Notes: a model not told the origin generated them from the sequence alone. Shown: positions 41,440 through 51,137, counted from the stretch's first letter. The stretch is DNA of 64,000 bases from Microbispora hainanensis (GCF_036186745.1 NZ_CP108086.1:6200001-6264000); one strand, 5' to 3'. Numbers and translations are program-made.

Positions 41440-43331
41440 GACGGCTCCTCCCCGGCGTGCAGGTAACGGCCGAGCGCGCTCAACGGGAAGACGAGCCGAT
41501 ACAGGTGATAGTTGATGTAGAAGTCGCCGGGGAAGCCCGTCCCGGTGTAGTAGGGCTCGTCCCAGGTGCCGTCCGGGCGCTGGCTGTCGGCGAGCCAGGC
41601 CACGCCCCGGTCCACGCACGGGCCCCGCTCCCCGGCCGCGAGCAGGCCGATGAGGGCCCACGCCGTCTGCGAGGCGGTCGGCTCGCCCCGCCCGATCCAC
41701 GCGGGGTCGCGGTAGGAGCGCAGGTCCTCGCCCCAGCCGCCGCAGGGGTGCTGGTGCGCCTCCAGCCACGCCACGGCCCGCCGTACGCAGGGGGCCTGCG
41801 GCCGCACCCCGGCCGCGACGAGGGCGGGCAGCACCGCCCCCGTGCCGTACACGTGGTTGGCCCCCCACCGGCCGAACCACGAGCCGTCGGGCTCCTGCGC
41901 CCGCAGCAGCCACACCACCGCCCGCCGTACGACGGGGGAGCGGGCCATCCCCTCGGCCGCGAGCGCCTCGACCACGTGCGCGGTCACGTCGGCAGACGGC
42001 GGGTCGATGACCGCGCCGAAGTCGCAGAACGGCAGCCGCAGGCACAGCTCGCGGGTGTTGTCGGCGTCGAAGGCGGCGAACCCGCCGTCGCGGCAGGCCA
42101 TCCCGGCCATCCAGCGCAGCCCCCGCTCCAGGGCCGGCCGGGCGTCGGGCCGGCGCAACCGGCGCAGCGCGAGGATGACCTCGGCCGTGTCGTCGACGTC
42201 GGGATAGCCGTCGTTGTCGAACTCGAAGGCCCAGCCGCCCGGCGCGAGACCGGGACGCCGCACCGCCCAGTCGCCCGGCCCCCTGATCTCCTCGCACAGC
42301 AGCCACTCGCCCGCCCGGGCCAGCGCGGGATGGTCGCGGGGCAGGCCCGCGTCGAGGAGGGCGGTCATCGCGAGCGCGGTGTCCCAGACCGGCGACTGGC
42401 ACGCCTCAAGCCGGCGCGTGCCGTCCTCCCTGATGGTGAACCTGTCCAGGCCGGCCAGGCCGGCCCGCATGACGGGGTGGTCGATGCCGTATCCGCTCAG
42501 GTGCAGCGCGATCAGCGAGTAGACCCAGGGAGGCTGGATGCCGCCCCACGAGCCGTCGGCCTCCTGCCGTGCCACGACCCACTCGACGGCCCGCCGCAGC
42601 GCGGCGCGGCGGAGCCCGGCGACCGGATGCCGTTCGTAGCGGTGCAGGGCGCGGTCGAGTGCCGCGAACGCCGCGTCCCAGCCCGTACGCGGGGGCCGCG
42701 GCGCGGGCCGTCCCGTACGCAGCTCCGGCAGCCCGAACGGCAGCGGCCTGACCGGCCGGTGCGCGGTCACGATCGTGAGCGGGACGATGGTCTGCCGCGC
42801 CCAGCACGCCCAGTCGTACACGTTCAGCGGGCACCACGGCGGCAGGAACATGATCTCCGGCGGGATGACCGGCAGGTCCTCCCACCGCCACTGCCCGAAC
42901 ATGGCGAGCCAGATCCGGGTGAAGACCCGGGCCGACTCGATGCCGCCCGCCCCTCGCACGTACGCCGCCGCGGCGCGCATGTGCGGGGCCGAGGGCGGGT
43001 CGCCCGCGAGGCGCAGCGCGACGTACGCCTCGATGGTGGTGGACAGGTCGGCGGGACCCTCGTGGAAGTTCGCCCACGTGCCGGAACGCGGGCCGTCAAG
43101 GCGCTGCTGCGACCTGATCCACCGGGCGGCCTCGGCGGTCTCCTCCGCGGTCCGCACGCCCAGGAACTCGCGCAGCAGGAGGTCTTCGGCGTCCATGGTC
43201 ACGTTGGTCTGAAGCTCGCCCTTCCACCAGCCCTCGGGTGACTGCAGGCCCAGCAGGTGATCGCGCGCCGCCTTCAGGGCGGTCGCGGCGCGGGCGGCGC
43301 TGGTGGCCACCCCAGCGGTGACGCCGGTCAT
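41436..43331 (-). CDS. shc: Squalene-hopene cyclase
   Basis: 631-aa membrane-associated cyclase converting squalene to hopene/hopanol. The protonating DxDD motif is DVDD at residues 378-381 ([11 protein letters not shown]). Several QW-type repeats are visible, for example [36 protein letters not shown] and [26 protein letters not shown] at 43331 overlaps the hpnE stop (ATGA). Length is normal. Core gene of the operon. Confidence 0.97.
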   Translation of the reverse strand: MTGVTAGVATSAARAATALKAARDHLLGLQSPEGWWKGELQTNVTMDAEDLLLREFLGVRTAEETAEAARWIRSQQRLDGPRSGTWANFHEGPADLSTTIEAYVALRLAGDPPSAPHMRAAAAYVRGAGGIESARVFTRIWLAMFGQWRWEDLPVIPPEIMFLPPWCPLNVYDWACWARQTIVPLTIVTAHRPVRPLPFGLPELRTGRPAPRPPRTGWDAAFAALDRALHRYERHPVAGLRRAALRRAVEWVVARQEADGSWGGIQPPWVYSLIALHLSGYGIDHPVMRAGLAGLDRFTIREDGTRRLEACQSPVWDTALAMTALLDAGLPRDHPALARAGEWLLCEEIRGPGDWAVRRPGLAPGGWAFEFDNDGYPDVDDTAEVILALRRLRRPDARPALERGLRWMAGMACRDGGFAAFDADNTRELCLRLPFCDFGAVIDPPSADVTAHVVEALAAEGMARSPVVRRAVVWLLRAQEPDGSWFGRWGANHVYGTGAVLPALVAAGVRPQAPCVRRAVAWLEAHQHPCGGWGEDLRSYRDPAWIGRGEPTASQTAWALIGLLAAGERGPCVDRGVAWLADSQRPDGTWDEPYYTGTGFPGDFYINYHLYRLVFPLSALGRYLHAGEEPS

Positions 43332-44668
43332 CGGGTGTGCTCCCGTTCGAGATGCCGCCTGGCGAGGCGGGCCGCCTGGAGACCGCTGCGCACGGCTCCC
43401 TCCATCGTGTCGGGCCAGCCCGTGTCGGTCCACGCGCCGGCGAGGAACAGCCCGGGCCACCGGGTGGCCGCGCCGGGGCGCAGCCCCCCGCTGCCCGGGA
43501 CCTGCCGGAAGGTCGCCCGCCGCTCCCTGGTGATGAACAGGTCCACGACCCTCGCCGTACGGGCGGCGGGGAGCAGCCGCTCCAGCTCGGGCAGGAACAC
43601 CTCGCGCATCGCGGCCGTGGGCACCTCGATCCAGTGCCGCGCCGCCGACACCGAGACCGTCAGATACTGGCCCCGGGTGAGGCCGCCCGAGGCGGTCCTG
43701 TCGAAGATCCACTGCACCGGCGAGCCGACGACGGCGGCGAACGGCAGCCGCATGACGGGCCGGTCGTAGACGACGTGCACGTTGACGATGGGGCTCGCCC
43801 CGAGGCCCGCCCAGGCGTCCCGGTCCGGCGCGGCCTCCGCGGGCACGAGCCGTGCGGCCTGGCCGTGCGGGGTGGCGACGACGACGGCCGACGCGCCGAC
43901 GCGCGCGCCGCCCACGCGGATCGCCGGCCCCGGCAGGACCCTGTCGACCTTCGCCGCCAGCCGCACCTGCCCGCCCAGCCGGGTGATCGCGGACAGTGCG
44001 GCACCGCCGTGCAGCTCGCCGAGCGGCACCGACGGCACGCCGATGTCGGCGGCGTCGGCGCGGCCGAGCAGAGCCGTCCTGAAGACCATCGCCGCCGGTC
44101 CCAGCGCCGCCTCGTCGGCCGGGATGTTGAGCGCGGCCACCGCGAACAGGTCCCACAGCGCCCGCCGCACGGCCTCCCGCTGGCCGTTGTCGGCCAGCCA
44201 GCCGCCGAGCGCGGCCCGGTCGAGGGCGGGCTCCGCCGGGTCGAGCCCGCGCAGCGCGAGCGCGCCGCGCACCGCGCGCAGCCGGTCGGCGGGGGACAGC
44301 AGGCGGTAGCCCGCGAGCGCGGGCAGCAGGTGGAACGGCCCGGGCAGCGCGGCCCGGCGCAGCCGTCCCCGACCGCCGTGCGGGGTGAGCACGCGTACGT
44401 CGAAGCGTTCCTGCAGGCGCACCCGCCCGGTGCCGCCCAGCCGGTCGAGCAGCCCCCGGTAGGCGGTGCAGCAGCGCAGGAAGACGTGCTGCCCGTTGTC
44501 GGCCGTCAGGCCGCCCCGGGCGAAGGAGTGGGTGGCCCCGCCGAGCCGGGGCCTCGCCTCGTAGAGCGTCACCGGCCATCCGGCCTCCGCGAGCGCGAGG
44601 GCCGCGGTGATGCCGGCGAGGCCGCCGCCCACCACCGCGACGGGCGCGACGTCCCTCGGGCCGTTCAT
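43328..44668 (-). CDS. hpnE: Hydroxysqualene dehydroxylase HpnE
   Basis: 446-aa FAD-dependent amine-oxidase-like enzyme that reduces hydroxysqualene to squalene, last of the HpnCDE route. N-terminal Rossmann motif VAVVGGGLAGITAALALAEAG followed by YEARPRLGG; ADNGQHVFLRCCTAYRGLL is typical of HpnE; the C-terminal FAD motif is LFLAGAWTDTGWPDTMEGAVRSG. ATG at 44668 (MNGPRDVAPVAVVGGG) overlaps the hpnD stop; the upstream frame to 44716 is hpnD shadow. Confidence 0.94.
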   Translation of the reverse strand: MNGPRDVAPVAVVGGGLAGITAALALAEAGWPVTLYEARPRLGGATHSFARGGLTADNGQHVFLRCCTAYRGLLDRLGGTGRVRLQERFDVRVLTPHGGRGRLRRAALPGPFHLLPALAGYRLLSPADRLRAVRGALALRGLDPAEPALDRAALGGWLADNGQREAVRRALWDLFAVAALNIPADEAALGPAAMVFRTALLGRADAADIGVPSVPLGELHGGAALSAITRLGGQVRLAAKVDRVLPGPAIRVGGARVGASAVVVATPHGQAARLVPAEAAPDRDAWAGLGASPIVNVHVVYDRPVMRLPFAAVVGSPVQWIFDRTASGGLTRGQYLTVSVSAARHWIEVPTAAMREVFLPELERLLPAARTARVVDLFITRERRATFRQVPGSGGLRPGAATRWPGLFLAGAWTDTGWPDTMEGAVRSGLQAARLARRHLEREHTR

Positions 44669-45681
44669 CTGGCCGCTCCCGTGATCGCGCGCGCCGCGAC
44701 CATCGCCTTCGCCCACGGGGTGAGCGACACGCGCCCGGCCAGCGCCTGGCCGGGGTCGGCGGCGATGCGCGCGAGCAGCCGCCGGTAGATGCCCGCCATC
44801 GCCGCCGTGCAGGCCGCGCTGCGCCGGTCGAGCAGCGGGACCAGGTGCATCCCCTCGGCGTACCAGCCGAGCGCCCGGCCGGCCTCGTAGCGGACGAGAC
44901 GCGCCAGCCGCTCGGGCGGATCGGTGAACGCCCCCGACGCGTCCAGGTCGAGCGTGCAGCCGAACCTGCGCAGGTCGTCGGCGGGCAGATATACCCGGCC
45001 CGCGCAGCGGTCCTCGCGCAGGTCCCTGAGCACGTTGGTGAGCTGGAGCGCCACCCCCAGGGAGTCGGCCAGCCGCGCCGCACGCCGCAGAGCGCGGTCA
45101 CCGCTCGCCACCCCGGAGGCGAGGCCGAATACGCCGAGGGACAGCCGACCGATCGACCCGGCGACCTCCCGGCAGTAGCCGACCAGGTCCTCGTACGACT
45201 GGTAGCACGCGCCCGCGACGTCGTCGGCGCATCCGTCGATCAGCTCCTCGAACGCCTCAAGCGGGACGGGGAAACGCGTGGCGGTGTCGCGCAGCGCCAC
45301 CAGGACGGGGTCGGCGGGATCCGGGTGCGCGGCCCGCAGGCCCGCGCGGGCCTGCTCCAGCGCCGACAGCCGCGCGTCCACCGGCCCGGCCGCGTCGCCG
45401 ATGTCGTCGATCCGCCGGGCGAAGGCGTAGAGCGCGCTGAGCGCACGGCGTTTGGGCGGGGCGAGCAGGCGGATGCCGTAGGCGAAGTTGCGCGCGCGGG
45501 TGCGGACGACGCGCTCGCAGTACCGGTAGGCGACGGGAACGGGCACCGCTGCCGGCATCGGCACGGGAATGGGCGTGAGGGGGCGCGGCGCGGGACCGGG
45601 CGGGTCGTCCCCCGCGCGATGCGGAGCGGGGCCGGGCGGGCGATCGGGAACGGGATCAGGAATCGCGCCGGGAACCGTCAC
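44665..45681 (-). CDS. hpnD: Presqualene diphosphate synthase HpnD
   Basis: 338-aa class I prenyl synthase that condenses two farnesyl diphosphates to presqualene diphosphate. Asp-rich motifs: RRIDDIGD and NVLRDLREDRCAGRVYLP. The GTG start at 45681 is fixed by a very strong AAGGAGGTG ribosome-binding site 4 nt upstream, inside hpnC. This gives a Pro-rich N-terminal extension of about 45 residues (VPGAIPDPVPDRPPG ... PIPVPMPAAVPVPV) before the usual family start at YRYCERVVRTRARNF. Overlaps hpnC by 26 bp and hpnE by 4 bp. Confidence 0.94.
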   Translation of the reverse strand: MTVPGAIPDPVPDRPPGPAPHRAGDDPPGPAPRPLTPIPVPMPAAVPVPVAYRYCERVVRTRARNFAYGIRLLAPPKRRALSALYAFARRIDDIGDAAGPVDARLSALEQARAGLRAAHPDPADPVLVALRDTATRFPVPLEAFEELIDGCADDVAGACYQSYEDLVGYCREVAGSIGRLSLGVFGLASGVASGDRALRRAARLADSLGVALQLTNVLRDLREDRCAGRVYLPADDLRRFGCTLDLDASGAFTDPPERLARLVRYEAGRALGWYAEGMHLVPLLDRRSAACTAAMAGIYRRLLARIAADPGQALAGRVSLTPWAKAMVAARAITGAAR

Positions 45682-46507
45682 CGTTCACCTCCTTCAGCAC
45701 GCGCACCCACTCGCTCAGCACCGCGCGGCGGCGCGCGCGGACCGCCCCGCCGAGGACGTCGTGCCGGCCCCGCTCCAGCGCCGCGAGCGCCGCCCGGCCG
45801 CCCGCGACGTACCCGGCGACCGCGGTGCGGGCGAACCCGCTCAGCGTCTCCAGCAGCGGCATGCCCTCGTCCAGCAGGGTGGCGGCGCGGCGGGCCTGCA
45901 GCGCCACGGCCCGGCGCAGCCGCGGGGAGGTGCGCGGCGCGTCCAGGTCGGCCTCGCGGCAGCCGAACCTGCGCAGGTCCTCGCCGGGGAGATAGACGCG
46001 GCCGCGGGCGTGGTCCTCGCCCACGTCCTGGCAGTGCTCGATCACCTGAAGCGCCGAGCAGATGCGGTCCGACAGCCGCGCCCGCTCCGGGGTGGCCACG
46101 CCGAAGACGTGCAGGACGATCCGCCCGACCGGGTTGGCCGACAGCTCGCAGTAGCCCAGCAACTGCGCGAAGGTGTCGTAGCGCCGCACCGTCTGGTCGC
46201 GCCGGTTGGCCTCCACGAGGTGGAGGAAGGGCGTTCGCGGCACGCCCCGCCCGGCGACCAGCGGCCCCAGTGCGCGTACGGCGGGCAGCCGCGGGCTCCC
46301 TCCGGAGTACAGGCGGCCGAGGTCGGCCTCCACCTCGTCGAGCAGGGCGGGCCGCTCGGCGGGGTCACCCTCGTCGCCGACGTCATCCACATATCGGGCG
46401 AAGCCGTACACCGCCATCAGGTCGCGGCGGTACGCGCGCGGGAGCAGGCGGGAGGCCACCGGGAAGTTCTCCCGGTGCGCGGCGTCGCGTACGTCCGCTG
46501 CGGACAT
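45656..46507 (-). CDS. hpnC: Hydroxysqualene synthase HpnC
   Basis: 283-aa member of the squalene/phytoene synthase fold; converts presqualene diphosphate to hydroxysqualene. Motifs: NFPVASRLLPRAYRRDLMAVYGFARYVDDVGDEG (first Asp-rich region) and EHCQDVGEDHARGRVYLPGEDLRRFGC (second). ATG at 46507 (MSAADVRDAAHRENF) with GGAG 11-14 nt upstream; GTG at 46537 is a possible earlier start. First gene of the hopanoid operon; the AT-richer stretch upstream (46540-46680) likely holds its promoter. Confidence 0.94.
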   Translation of the reverse strand: MSAADVRDAAHRENFPVASRLLPRAYRRDLMAVYGFARYVDDVGDEGDPAERPALLDEVEADLGRLYSGGSPRLPAVRALGPLVAGRGVPRTPFLHLVEANRRDQTVRRYDTFAQLLGYCELSANPVGRIVLHVFGVATPERARLSDRICSALQVIEHCQDVGEDHARGRVYLPGEDLRRFGCREADLDAPRTSPRLRRAVALQARRAATLLDEGMPLLETLSGFARTAVAGYVAGGRAALAALERGRHDVLGGAVRARRRAVLSEWVRVLKEVNGDGSRRDS

Positions 46508-46679
46508 GCCTGAAGAATCTCCACCGCGATTCACCACAAACCCCGACAGATCGGGCGGGCGCTTTTACGTGGGCAATCCGACGGGAAAAGCGGCGTGCCC
46601 GGCCAGGTGATGTTCGGAAAAAAGCGCAAAAATGTGATGGAGAAGGGCGCCAAAGGTGAGCGTCCCTTTTTCCGCGTTT
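46508..46679 (-). promoter_or_regulatory. AT-richer leader/promoter region of the hopanoid operon
   Basis: Intergenic segment with A/T runs (aaaaaagcgcaaaaatg, cctttttccgcgtttttat) unusual in this GC-rich window. It lies between the polysaccharide deacetylase stop and hpnC. No confident -35/-10 pair assigned. Confidence 0.4.
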
Positions 46680-47453
46680 TTATGCTTCCGGCCGCAGGTA
46701 AAAGCTTGCCGGCGCAGGCAGCCGGTGGGGCCGCGCGCCGCCGCCGGGTACACCCACGCCGTGGGCGCCGAGCGGTCCGACACGCAGTCCGGCGGCGCGG
46801 CAGCGCGCGACCGCGCCGGCGAGCGCGCCCAGCGCCGAGCGCCAGGAACCCGGGGCGGAGGTGTGGTCGCAGTCGTGCAGCAGCAGCGTCGCCCCGCCGC
46901 GCAGGCCGGGCTCCAAGGTGCGCAGCACCGAGCCGGGCGTGGCCCGGCGCGTCCAGTCCTCGCCCCAGGCCGTCCACAGCACCGGCCGCAGGCCGTGCCA
47001 TCGCGCCGCGACCAGCGCCTCGGCGCTCAGCACGCCGTACGGCGGGCGGTACCACGACGGGCGTGTGCCGGTGACGGCGGCGACGAGGCGCGCGGCCCTG
47101 CCCATCTCGGCCGCGACCCGGCCTGGCCGGGTGAGCAGGGCGTTGTCGTGCCGCCAGCCGTGCACGGCCACCTCGTGCCCGGCCCGCGCGATGCTCCGCC
47201 CGAGCTCCGGATGGCGGTCGAGCATCTCGCCGAGGACGAAGAAGGTCGCCCGGCATCCGAGCCGGTCGAGCTCGTCGAGGAACAGCGGGGTCGACCGCGG
47301 GTCGGGCCCGTCGTCGAAGGTCAGCGCGACATGCCCGGGATCGCCCTCGCCCGCGAGCGACGGCAGCAGGCGGCGGACCGCGGGCAGCCAGGCGGCCCCC
47401 GGCCCGGCGTGGAGCAGGGCCAGCCCGGCGACGACCAGCGCGTGAGGTCTCAT
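46680..47453 (-). CDS. Polysaccharide deacetylase (NodB homology)
   Basis: 257-aa carbohydrate-esterase-4 type protein. The metal-binding TFDDGPDPRST is near residue 45, HGWRHDNALLT supplies the His pair, and RPPYGVLS is the third NodB motif; LLLHDCDH near the end is the fifth. The N-terminus MRPHALVVAGLALLHAGPGAAWLP may be a signal anchor. Such enzymes deacetylate cell-wall or capsular N-acetyl sugars. Same strand as the hopanoid operon but 172 bp upstream of hpnC; divergent from the glycosyltransferase, with which it might share a glycolipid or envelope role. Confidence 0.88.
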   Translation of the reverse strand: MRPHALVVAGLALLHAGPGAAWLPAVRRLLPSLAGEGDPGHVALTFDDGPDPRSTPLFLDELDRLGCRATFFVLGEMLDRHPELGRSIARAGHEVAVHGWRHDNALLTRPGRVAAEMGRAARLVAAVTGTRPSWYRPPYGVLSAEALVAARWHGLRPVLWTAWGEDWTRRATPGSVLRTLEPGLRGGATLLLHDCDHTSAPGSWRSALGALAGAVARCRAAGLRVGPLGAHGVGVPGGGARPHRLPAPASFYLRPEA

Positions 47454-47506
47454 CGCGTTCCAGTGTCCGTCACGCCTCCCCCCGCCCGGGAAGGAGGGTC
47501 GTGAGC

Positions 47507-48649
47507 ATGAGGGACGTCGCGAGCATGAGCGGCAGGGCTTTGATCGTCAGCGCCTCTATGGGCGCGGGCCACGACGCCGTGGCCGCCGAACTGGCCCGCC
47601 GCCTGGCCGCCGCCGGCATGCACGCGGAGGTCGTGGACGTGCTCGCCCTGCTGCCGCTGCGGCTGGGCGCGCTCCTGCGCTGGTGGTATCGCGCGGTCAT
47701 GCTGCGGTCGCCGTGGCTGTACGCGCTGGTCTACCGCGTGTTCTTCGTCTCCCGCCGGGCCCCCTCCACCTCGCCGCTGACGATCGTGGCCGCGGCCGGG
47801 CTGGCCCGTGCGGTGCGCCGCGTGCGGCCCTCCCTGGTGGTGCCGGTCTTCCACGTGGCCGCGCAGGCCGCCGGGCACCTGCGCGAGCGGGGACGGCTGG
47901 CCGTGCCGAGCGTGGTCGTGCTGACCGACTTCGCCGTGCACCGCCTCTGGCTGCACCCCGGCAACGACCGCTACCTGTGTCCGGACACGTCCACTGCCCT
48001 CGCGGTGACGGCCGCCGTCGGCCGGCCGGCCTTCCGCTGTGCCCCGATCGTCCGTCCGGAATTCGCGTGCGCCGGTGCGCCGGCGGACGCGCGGGCCCGC
48101 ATCGGCCTGCGCGACGGCGACCGGATCGTGCTCGTCTGCGCGGGGTCCTGGGGAGTCGGCAGGGTCGCGGCGACCGCCCGGCTCCTGGCCCGCTCGGGCC
48201 GCTACATTCCCGTCGTGCTGTGCGGGCGCAACGAGCGGCTGCGCCGCCGCCTCGACCGCCTGCTGGGCCGTGCGGGGATCGCCCTCGGCTGGCGGGACGA
48301 CCTGGCCGGCCTGCTCGCCTCCGCGTACGCGCTGGTGGACAACGCGGGCGGGCTGACCTGCCGGGAGGCGTTCGCGGCGGGAGTGCCGGTCGTCACCCAC
48401 CGGCCCATCGCCGGGCACGGCAGGGACGGCGTGCTCGCGATGGCGCGGGCCGGGGTCAGCGTCCACGCGCGCCGCCGTGCCGACCTGCTGCGGGCGCTCG
48501 ACCGGCTCGAACCCGGCCTGCCCGGGCGGGCCGCGCTCATCGCGCGGGCGGCCGTCCTGTTCACCACGGCGCCGGCCGAGTCCCTTCTTCTCCCGGACCT
48601 CCTCCCGCTCCGCGATGATGAGCCCCGGCCATGCGAGCCTGCTCCCTGA
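47507..48649 (+). CDS. MurG/MGDG-synthase-like glycosyltransferase
   Basis: About 380-aa GT-B glycosyltransferase (GT28-like). N-terminal glycine-rich loop ALIVSASMGAGHDAVAAELARRL is diagnostic of the MGDG synthase/processive diacylglycerol glucosyltransferase and MurG group; the C-terminal donor site shows LVDNAGGLTCREAFAAGVPVV. An AAGGAGG ribosome-binding site is at 47491-47497; ATG 47507 (9 nt) is preferred, GTG 47501 is possible. Probably glycosylates a membrane lipid. The 3' end overlaps the convergent EamA gene by 89 bp. Confidence 0.85.
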   Translation: MRDVASMSGRALIVSASMGAGHDAVAAELARRLAAAGMHAEVVDVLALLPLRLGALLRWWYRAVMLRSPWLYALVYRVFFVSRRAPSTSPLTIVAAAGLARAVRRVRPSLVVPVFHVAAQAAGHLRERGRLAVPSVVVLTDFAVHRLWLHPGNDRYLCPDTSTALAVTAAVGRPAFRCAPIVRPEFACAGAPADARARIGLRDGDRIVLVCAGSWGVGRVAATARLLARSGRYIPVVLCGRNERLRRRLDRLLGRAGIALGWRDDLAGLLASAYALVDNAGGLTCREAFAAGVPVVTHRPIAGHGRDGVLAMARAGVSVHARRRADLLRALDRLEPGLPGRAALIARAAVLFTTAPAESLLLPDLLPLRDDEPRPCEPAP

Positions 48650-49478
48650 GCGGGGCGTATTTCGACAGCAGCACGCTGCCGTACAGGATGAGGGCCATGC
48701 CGGTCAGCTCGGGCAGCACCCACGGACCGGTGCGGATGTCCTCGCCGAACATCGCCACGCCGTACGCCGTGCTCGCCACGGGGTCGGTCACGGTCAGCGC
48801 GGGCTGCACGGCGACGAGCGGACCGCTGTGCAGGGCGTTCTGCAGCAGGAACAGGCTGCACAGACCGGCCGCCACCATGGCCCACAGCGACCAGGAGCCG
48901 GCGAGCGTCCGCAGGCCCGCCGGCAACTCCTCCACCGTCCGCTTCATGAGCACGGCGGTGTAGGCGAAGCCGAGCCCGGCGGCGACCCCGAGCAGCACCG
49001 CGCGGGCGGGCCCGCCACAGGCGATCGCGGCGGCCACGCAGCAGGCGAGCAGCCCGGCGGTCACACCCGCCGAGACGACCCAGGTCAGCATGCCGGGGAG
49101 CCGGTCACCGGGAGTGGGCGACGCCGAAACGAGGAACCCGGCCAGTCCCACCGTCAGCGCGCCGACCGCCAGCCACGTCTGGGGAGTGACGCAAGCCCGG
49201 AACATCCAGCCCGCGACGAGCATCGTTATCGGCAGTTCCGCGACCAGCAGGGGCTGGACGAGCGCGAGCCCGCCGGTCGTCAGCGCGGCCGCTTGCAGCA
49301 GGAAGCCCGCGATGAGCGCGGCGATGCCGCCCAGCCAGGTGGGCCGCCGCATGAGGTCCCACATCAGGCCGATCCGGAACGCCTCGTCGGCCGGGGCGCT
49401 GCGGGCGGCCCGGCGCTGCAGCACGGACGCGACGGCGTTGGCCGCCGCGGCGAGCAAGGCCAGGACTACAGCGATCAT
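48561..49478 (-). CDS. EamA/DMT-family transporter
   Basis: 305-aa integral membrane protein with about nine or ten hydrophobic segments and a DMT-type internal duplication. Features include LALVQPLLVAELPITMLVAGWMF and, in the second half, LVAVQPALTVTDPVASTAYGVAMFGE, matching the actinobacterial DMT/NIPA-like family. ATG at 49478 (MIAVVLALLAAAANAVASVLQRRAAR); the frame upstream is low-complexity. Substrate unknown. The cytoplasmic C-terminus (GAGGGPGEEGTRPAPW) is inside the overlap with the glycosyltransferase gene. Confidence 0.82.
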   Translation of the reverse strand: MIAVVLALLAAAANAVASVLQRRAARSAPADEAFRIGLMWDLMRRPTWLGGIAALIAGFLLQAAALTTGGLALVQPLLVAELPITMLVAGWMFRACVTPQTWLAVGALTVGLAGFLVSASPTPGDRLPGMLTWVVSAGVTAGLLACCVAAAIACGGPARAVLLGVAAGLGFAYTAVLMKRTVEELPAGLRTLAGSWSLWAMVAAGLCSLFLLQNALHSGPLVAVQPALTVTDPVASTAYGVAMFGEDIRTGPWVLPELTGMALILYGSVLLSKYAPLREQARMAGAHHRGAGGGPGEEGTRPAPW

Positions 49479-49706
49479 GACCCCCAGCGTCCCGTCTCCG
49501 GCTCTGGTTGCGGAGCCTCCCGTCGAAGGCCCTATCACTACCCTGCCCGGCCATTCCCGCCGCATGTCGCCTTGAACGCTCCCGAACGTATTTGTCCGGC
49601 GATTACCAAATAAATGCGGGAATATTAATCGAATTCGAGAATGCCGGGATTTTGTGGGGTATGGCCGTCGACACAAACGCACGCAGCAGGAAAGGCGGAA
49701 CCAGAC
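49479..49706. other. Divergent, AT-rich promoter region
   Basis: 228 bp between the EamA and SPW genes. Contains AT-rich gaatattaatcgaattcgag with the palindrome TCGAATTCGA and a GGGTAT hexamer at 49657-49662 that resembles stress-sigma -10 elements; a matching -35 is not convincing. No gene seen. Confidence 0.45.
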
Positions 49707-50174
49707 ATGGTTGGACCCACCGGCCTCGAGCGTCATCCCGACGTGAGCGAGCTACGCCAGACGTACGATCGGGCGGGCTCGACGGCCCCCGCCCAGGTGC
49801 TGGAGGGGCTAGCCTTCCTGGCCGGCCTGTATCTGGCCCTATCGCCATGGATCGTCGGGTTCTTCGGATTCCGGGGCATGACCGTCAACAACCTCATCAC
49901 CGGCCTCGTGATCAGCGCCCTCGCCCTGGGGCTCGCGTCCGCCTTCGGGCGCACCTACGGCATGGGCTGGCTTCTCCCGCTGCTCGGCGTGTGGGCGATC
50001 ATCTCGCCGTTTGTGCTGCGCGCGGGACGTGAGGCCACCGCGACGACCATATGGAACAACGTCGCGATCGGCATCGTGACCGTGGCGCTGGGAGCCGCCA
50101 CGCTGGCGATGGCGCAGGCGTACCGCCGGCACGAGCGTGGCGAGCACAGCGGCCGCAGGCTCGGGAACTGGTGA
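49707..50174 (+). CDS. SPW-repeat membrane protein
   Basis: 155-aa protein with four hydrophobic segments and two SPW-type repeats: LYLALSPWIVGFFGFRGMTVNNLITGLVI and LLGVWAIISPFVLRAGREATATTIWNNVAIG. ATG at 49707 (MVGPTGLERHPDVSELRQTYDRAG) after AAAGGCGGAACC. The SPW family is of unknown biochemical function and often stress-associated in actinobacteria. Ends just before a strong hairpin terminator. Confidence 0.85.
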   Translation: MVGPTGLERHPDVSELRQTYDRAGSTAPAQVLEGLAFLAGLYLALSPWIVGFFGFRGMTVNNLITGLVISALALGLASAFGRTYGMGWLLPLLGVWAIISPFVLRAGREATATTIWNNVAIGIVTVALGAATLAMAQAYRRHERGEHSGRRLGNW

Positions 50175-50180
50175 CCGATC

Positions 50181-50214
50181 GGCGCCCTGCCCACCACCCG
50201 GTGGGCAGGGCGCC
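50181..50214. terminator. Strong bidirectional hairpin terminator
   Basis: Perfect 15-bp arms, GGCGCCCTGCCCACC and GGTGGGCAGGGCGCC, around the 4-nt loop ACCC, between convergent SPW and lysR genes. No long T-tract, which is common for actinobacterial terminators. Confidence 0.9.
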
Positions 50215-50225
50215 GCGTGCCCGGC

Positions 50226-51137
50226 CTACCGGAGGGTCACGCTGAGGCGGGCCGAGGCGTCCCTGAGGTAGTCGACGAACGCGCGCAGCGCGGGATTGGG
50301 GTTGGTGGGGCGCAGCGCGGCGCCCACCCGCCGGTAGAGCCTGGGCCCGTCCACCTGGCACACCTGGATGCCCGCCGCGCCCTGCACGCCGAGGCTCGGC
50401 ACGAGGGCCACGCCGAGCCCGGCCCGCACCAGGCCGAGCGTCACCTCGTAGTGGTCGCTGCGGCAGCGGATGGTGGGCGTCATCCCCTCCAGCGCGCCGG
50501 CCCGCTCCAGCACCGACACCGGGGTCTCGGTGCCGAACGTCGTGATCCACGGCTCGTCGGCCAGGTCGGTCAGCCGCACTCGGGGCCGGTGCCCCGCCGG
50601 ATGGCCGAGCGGCATGACGAGGAGCTGCGGCTCGTCGAACAGGTGGACGACCTCGACGCCCTTCGGCGCCTTCCACGGATCCAGGGCGTGCTCGAACACG
50701 ACCAGCACGTCGAGCTCGCCGCGTTCCACGTCGGGCAGCAGCTCGTGGGGCTGCCCGAGCACCAGATCGAGCTCGACGCCCGGGTGGCGCGCGGTGAAGG
50801 ACGACAACGCCATCGGCAGCAGGCGATAGCCGGCCGAGGCGAAGAACCCGATGCGCAGCTGCCCCGCGTCCGCCCGCGCCTGCGCGAGCAGGTCTTTTTC
50901 GGCGCATTCGATGAGGTCGAGCACCTCCTGCGCCCGCCCCGCGAGGCGACGCCCCGCCGCGGTCAGCCGCAGGCTGTGCGCGGCCCGCTCCACCAGCCCG
51001 ACCCCCGCCTCCTCCTCCAGCCGGGCGAGCTGGTGCGAGACGGCGGAGGGCGACAGCCGCAGGGACTTGGCGGCTCCGGCGATGCTCCCGGTCCTGAAGA
51101 CCTCCAGGAGCACCTTGAGGCGGTGACTGCTGAGCAT
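50226..51137 (-). CDS. LysR-family transcriptional regulator
   Basis: 303-aa regulator. N-terminal winged HTH: HRLKVLLEVFRTGSIAGAAKSLRLSPSAVSHQLARLEEE (residues about 5-43); effector domain from QLRIGFFASAGYRLLP. ATG at 51137. It lies on the same strand, 93 bp downstream of the beta-lactamase-fold gene, so it may be the last gene of the transporter operon and regulate it from the 3' end. Inducer unknown. Confidence 0.93.
   Translation of the reverse strand: MLSSHRLKVLLEVFRTGSIAGAAKSLRLSPSAVSHQLARLEEEAGVGLVERAAHSLRLTAAGRRLAGRAQEVLDLIECAEKDLLAQARADAGQLRIGFFASAGYRLLPMALSSFTARHPGVELDLVLGQPHELLPDVERGELDVLVVFEHALDPWKAPKGVEVVHLFDEPQLLVMPLGHPAGHRPRVRLTDLADEPWITTFGTETPVSVLERAGALEGMTPTIRCRSDHYEVTLGLVRAGLGVALVPSLGVQGAAGIQVCQVDGPRLYRRVGAALRPTNPNPALRAFVDYLRDASARLSVTLR

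Noticed and set aside
44845-46659. 604-codon plus-strand frame opposite hpnC and hpnD
   Set aside because: Shadow of the hopanoid genes; no domain and Arg/Gly/Ala-rich.
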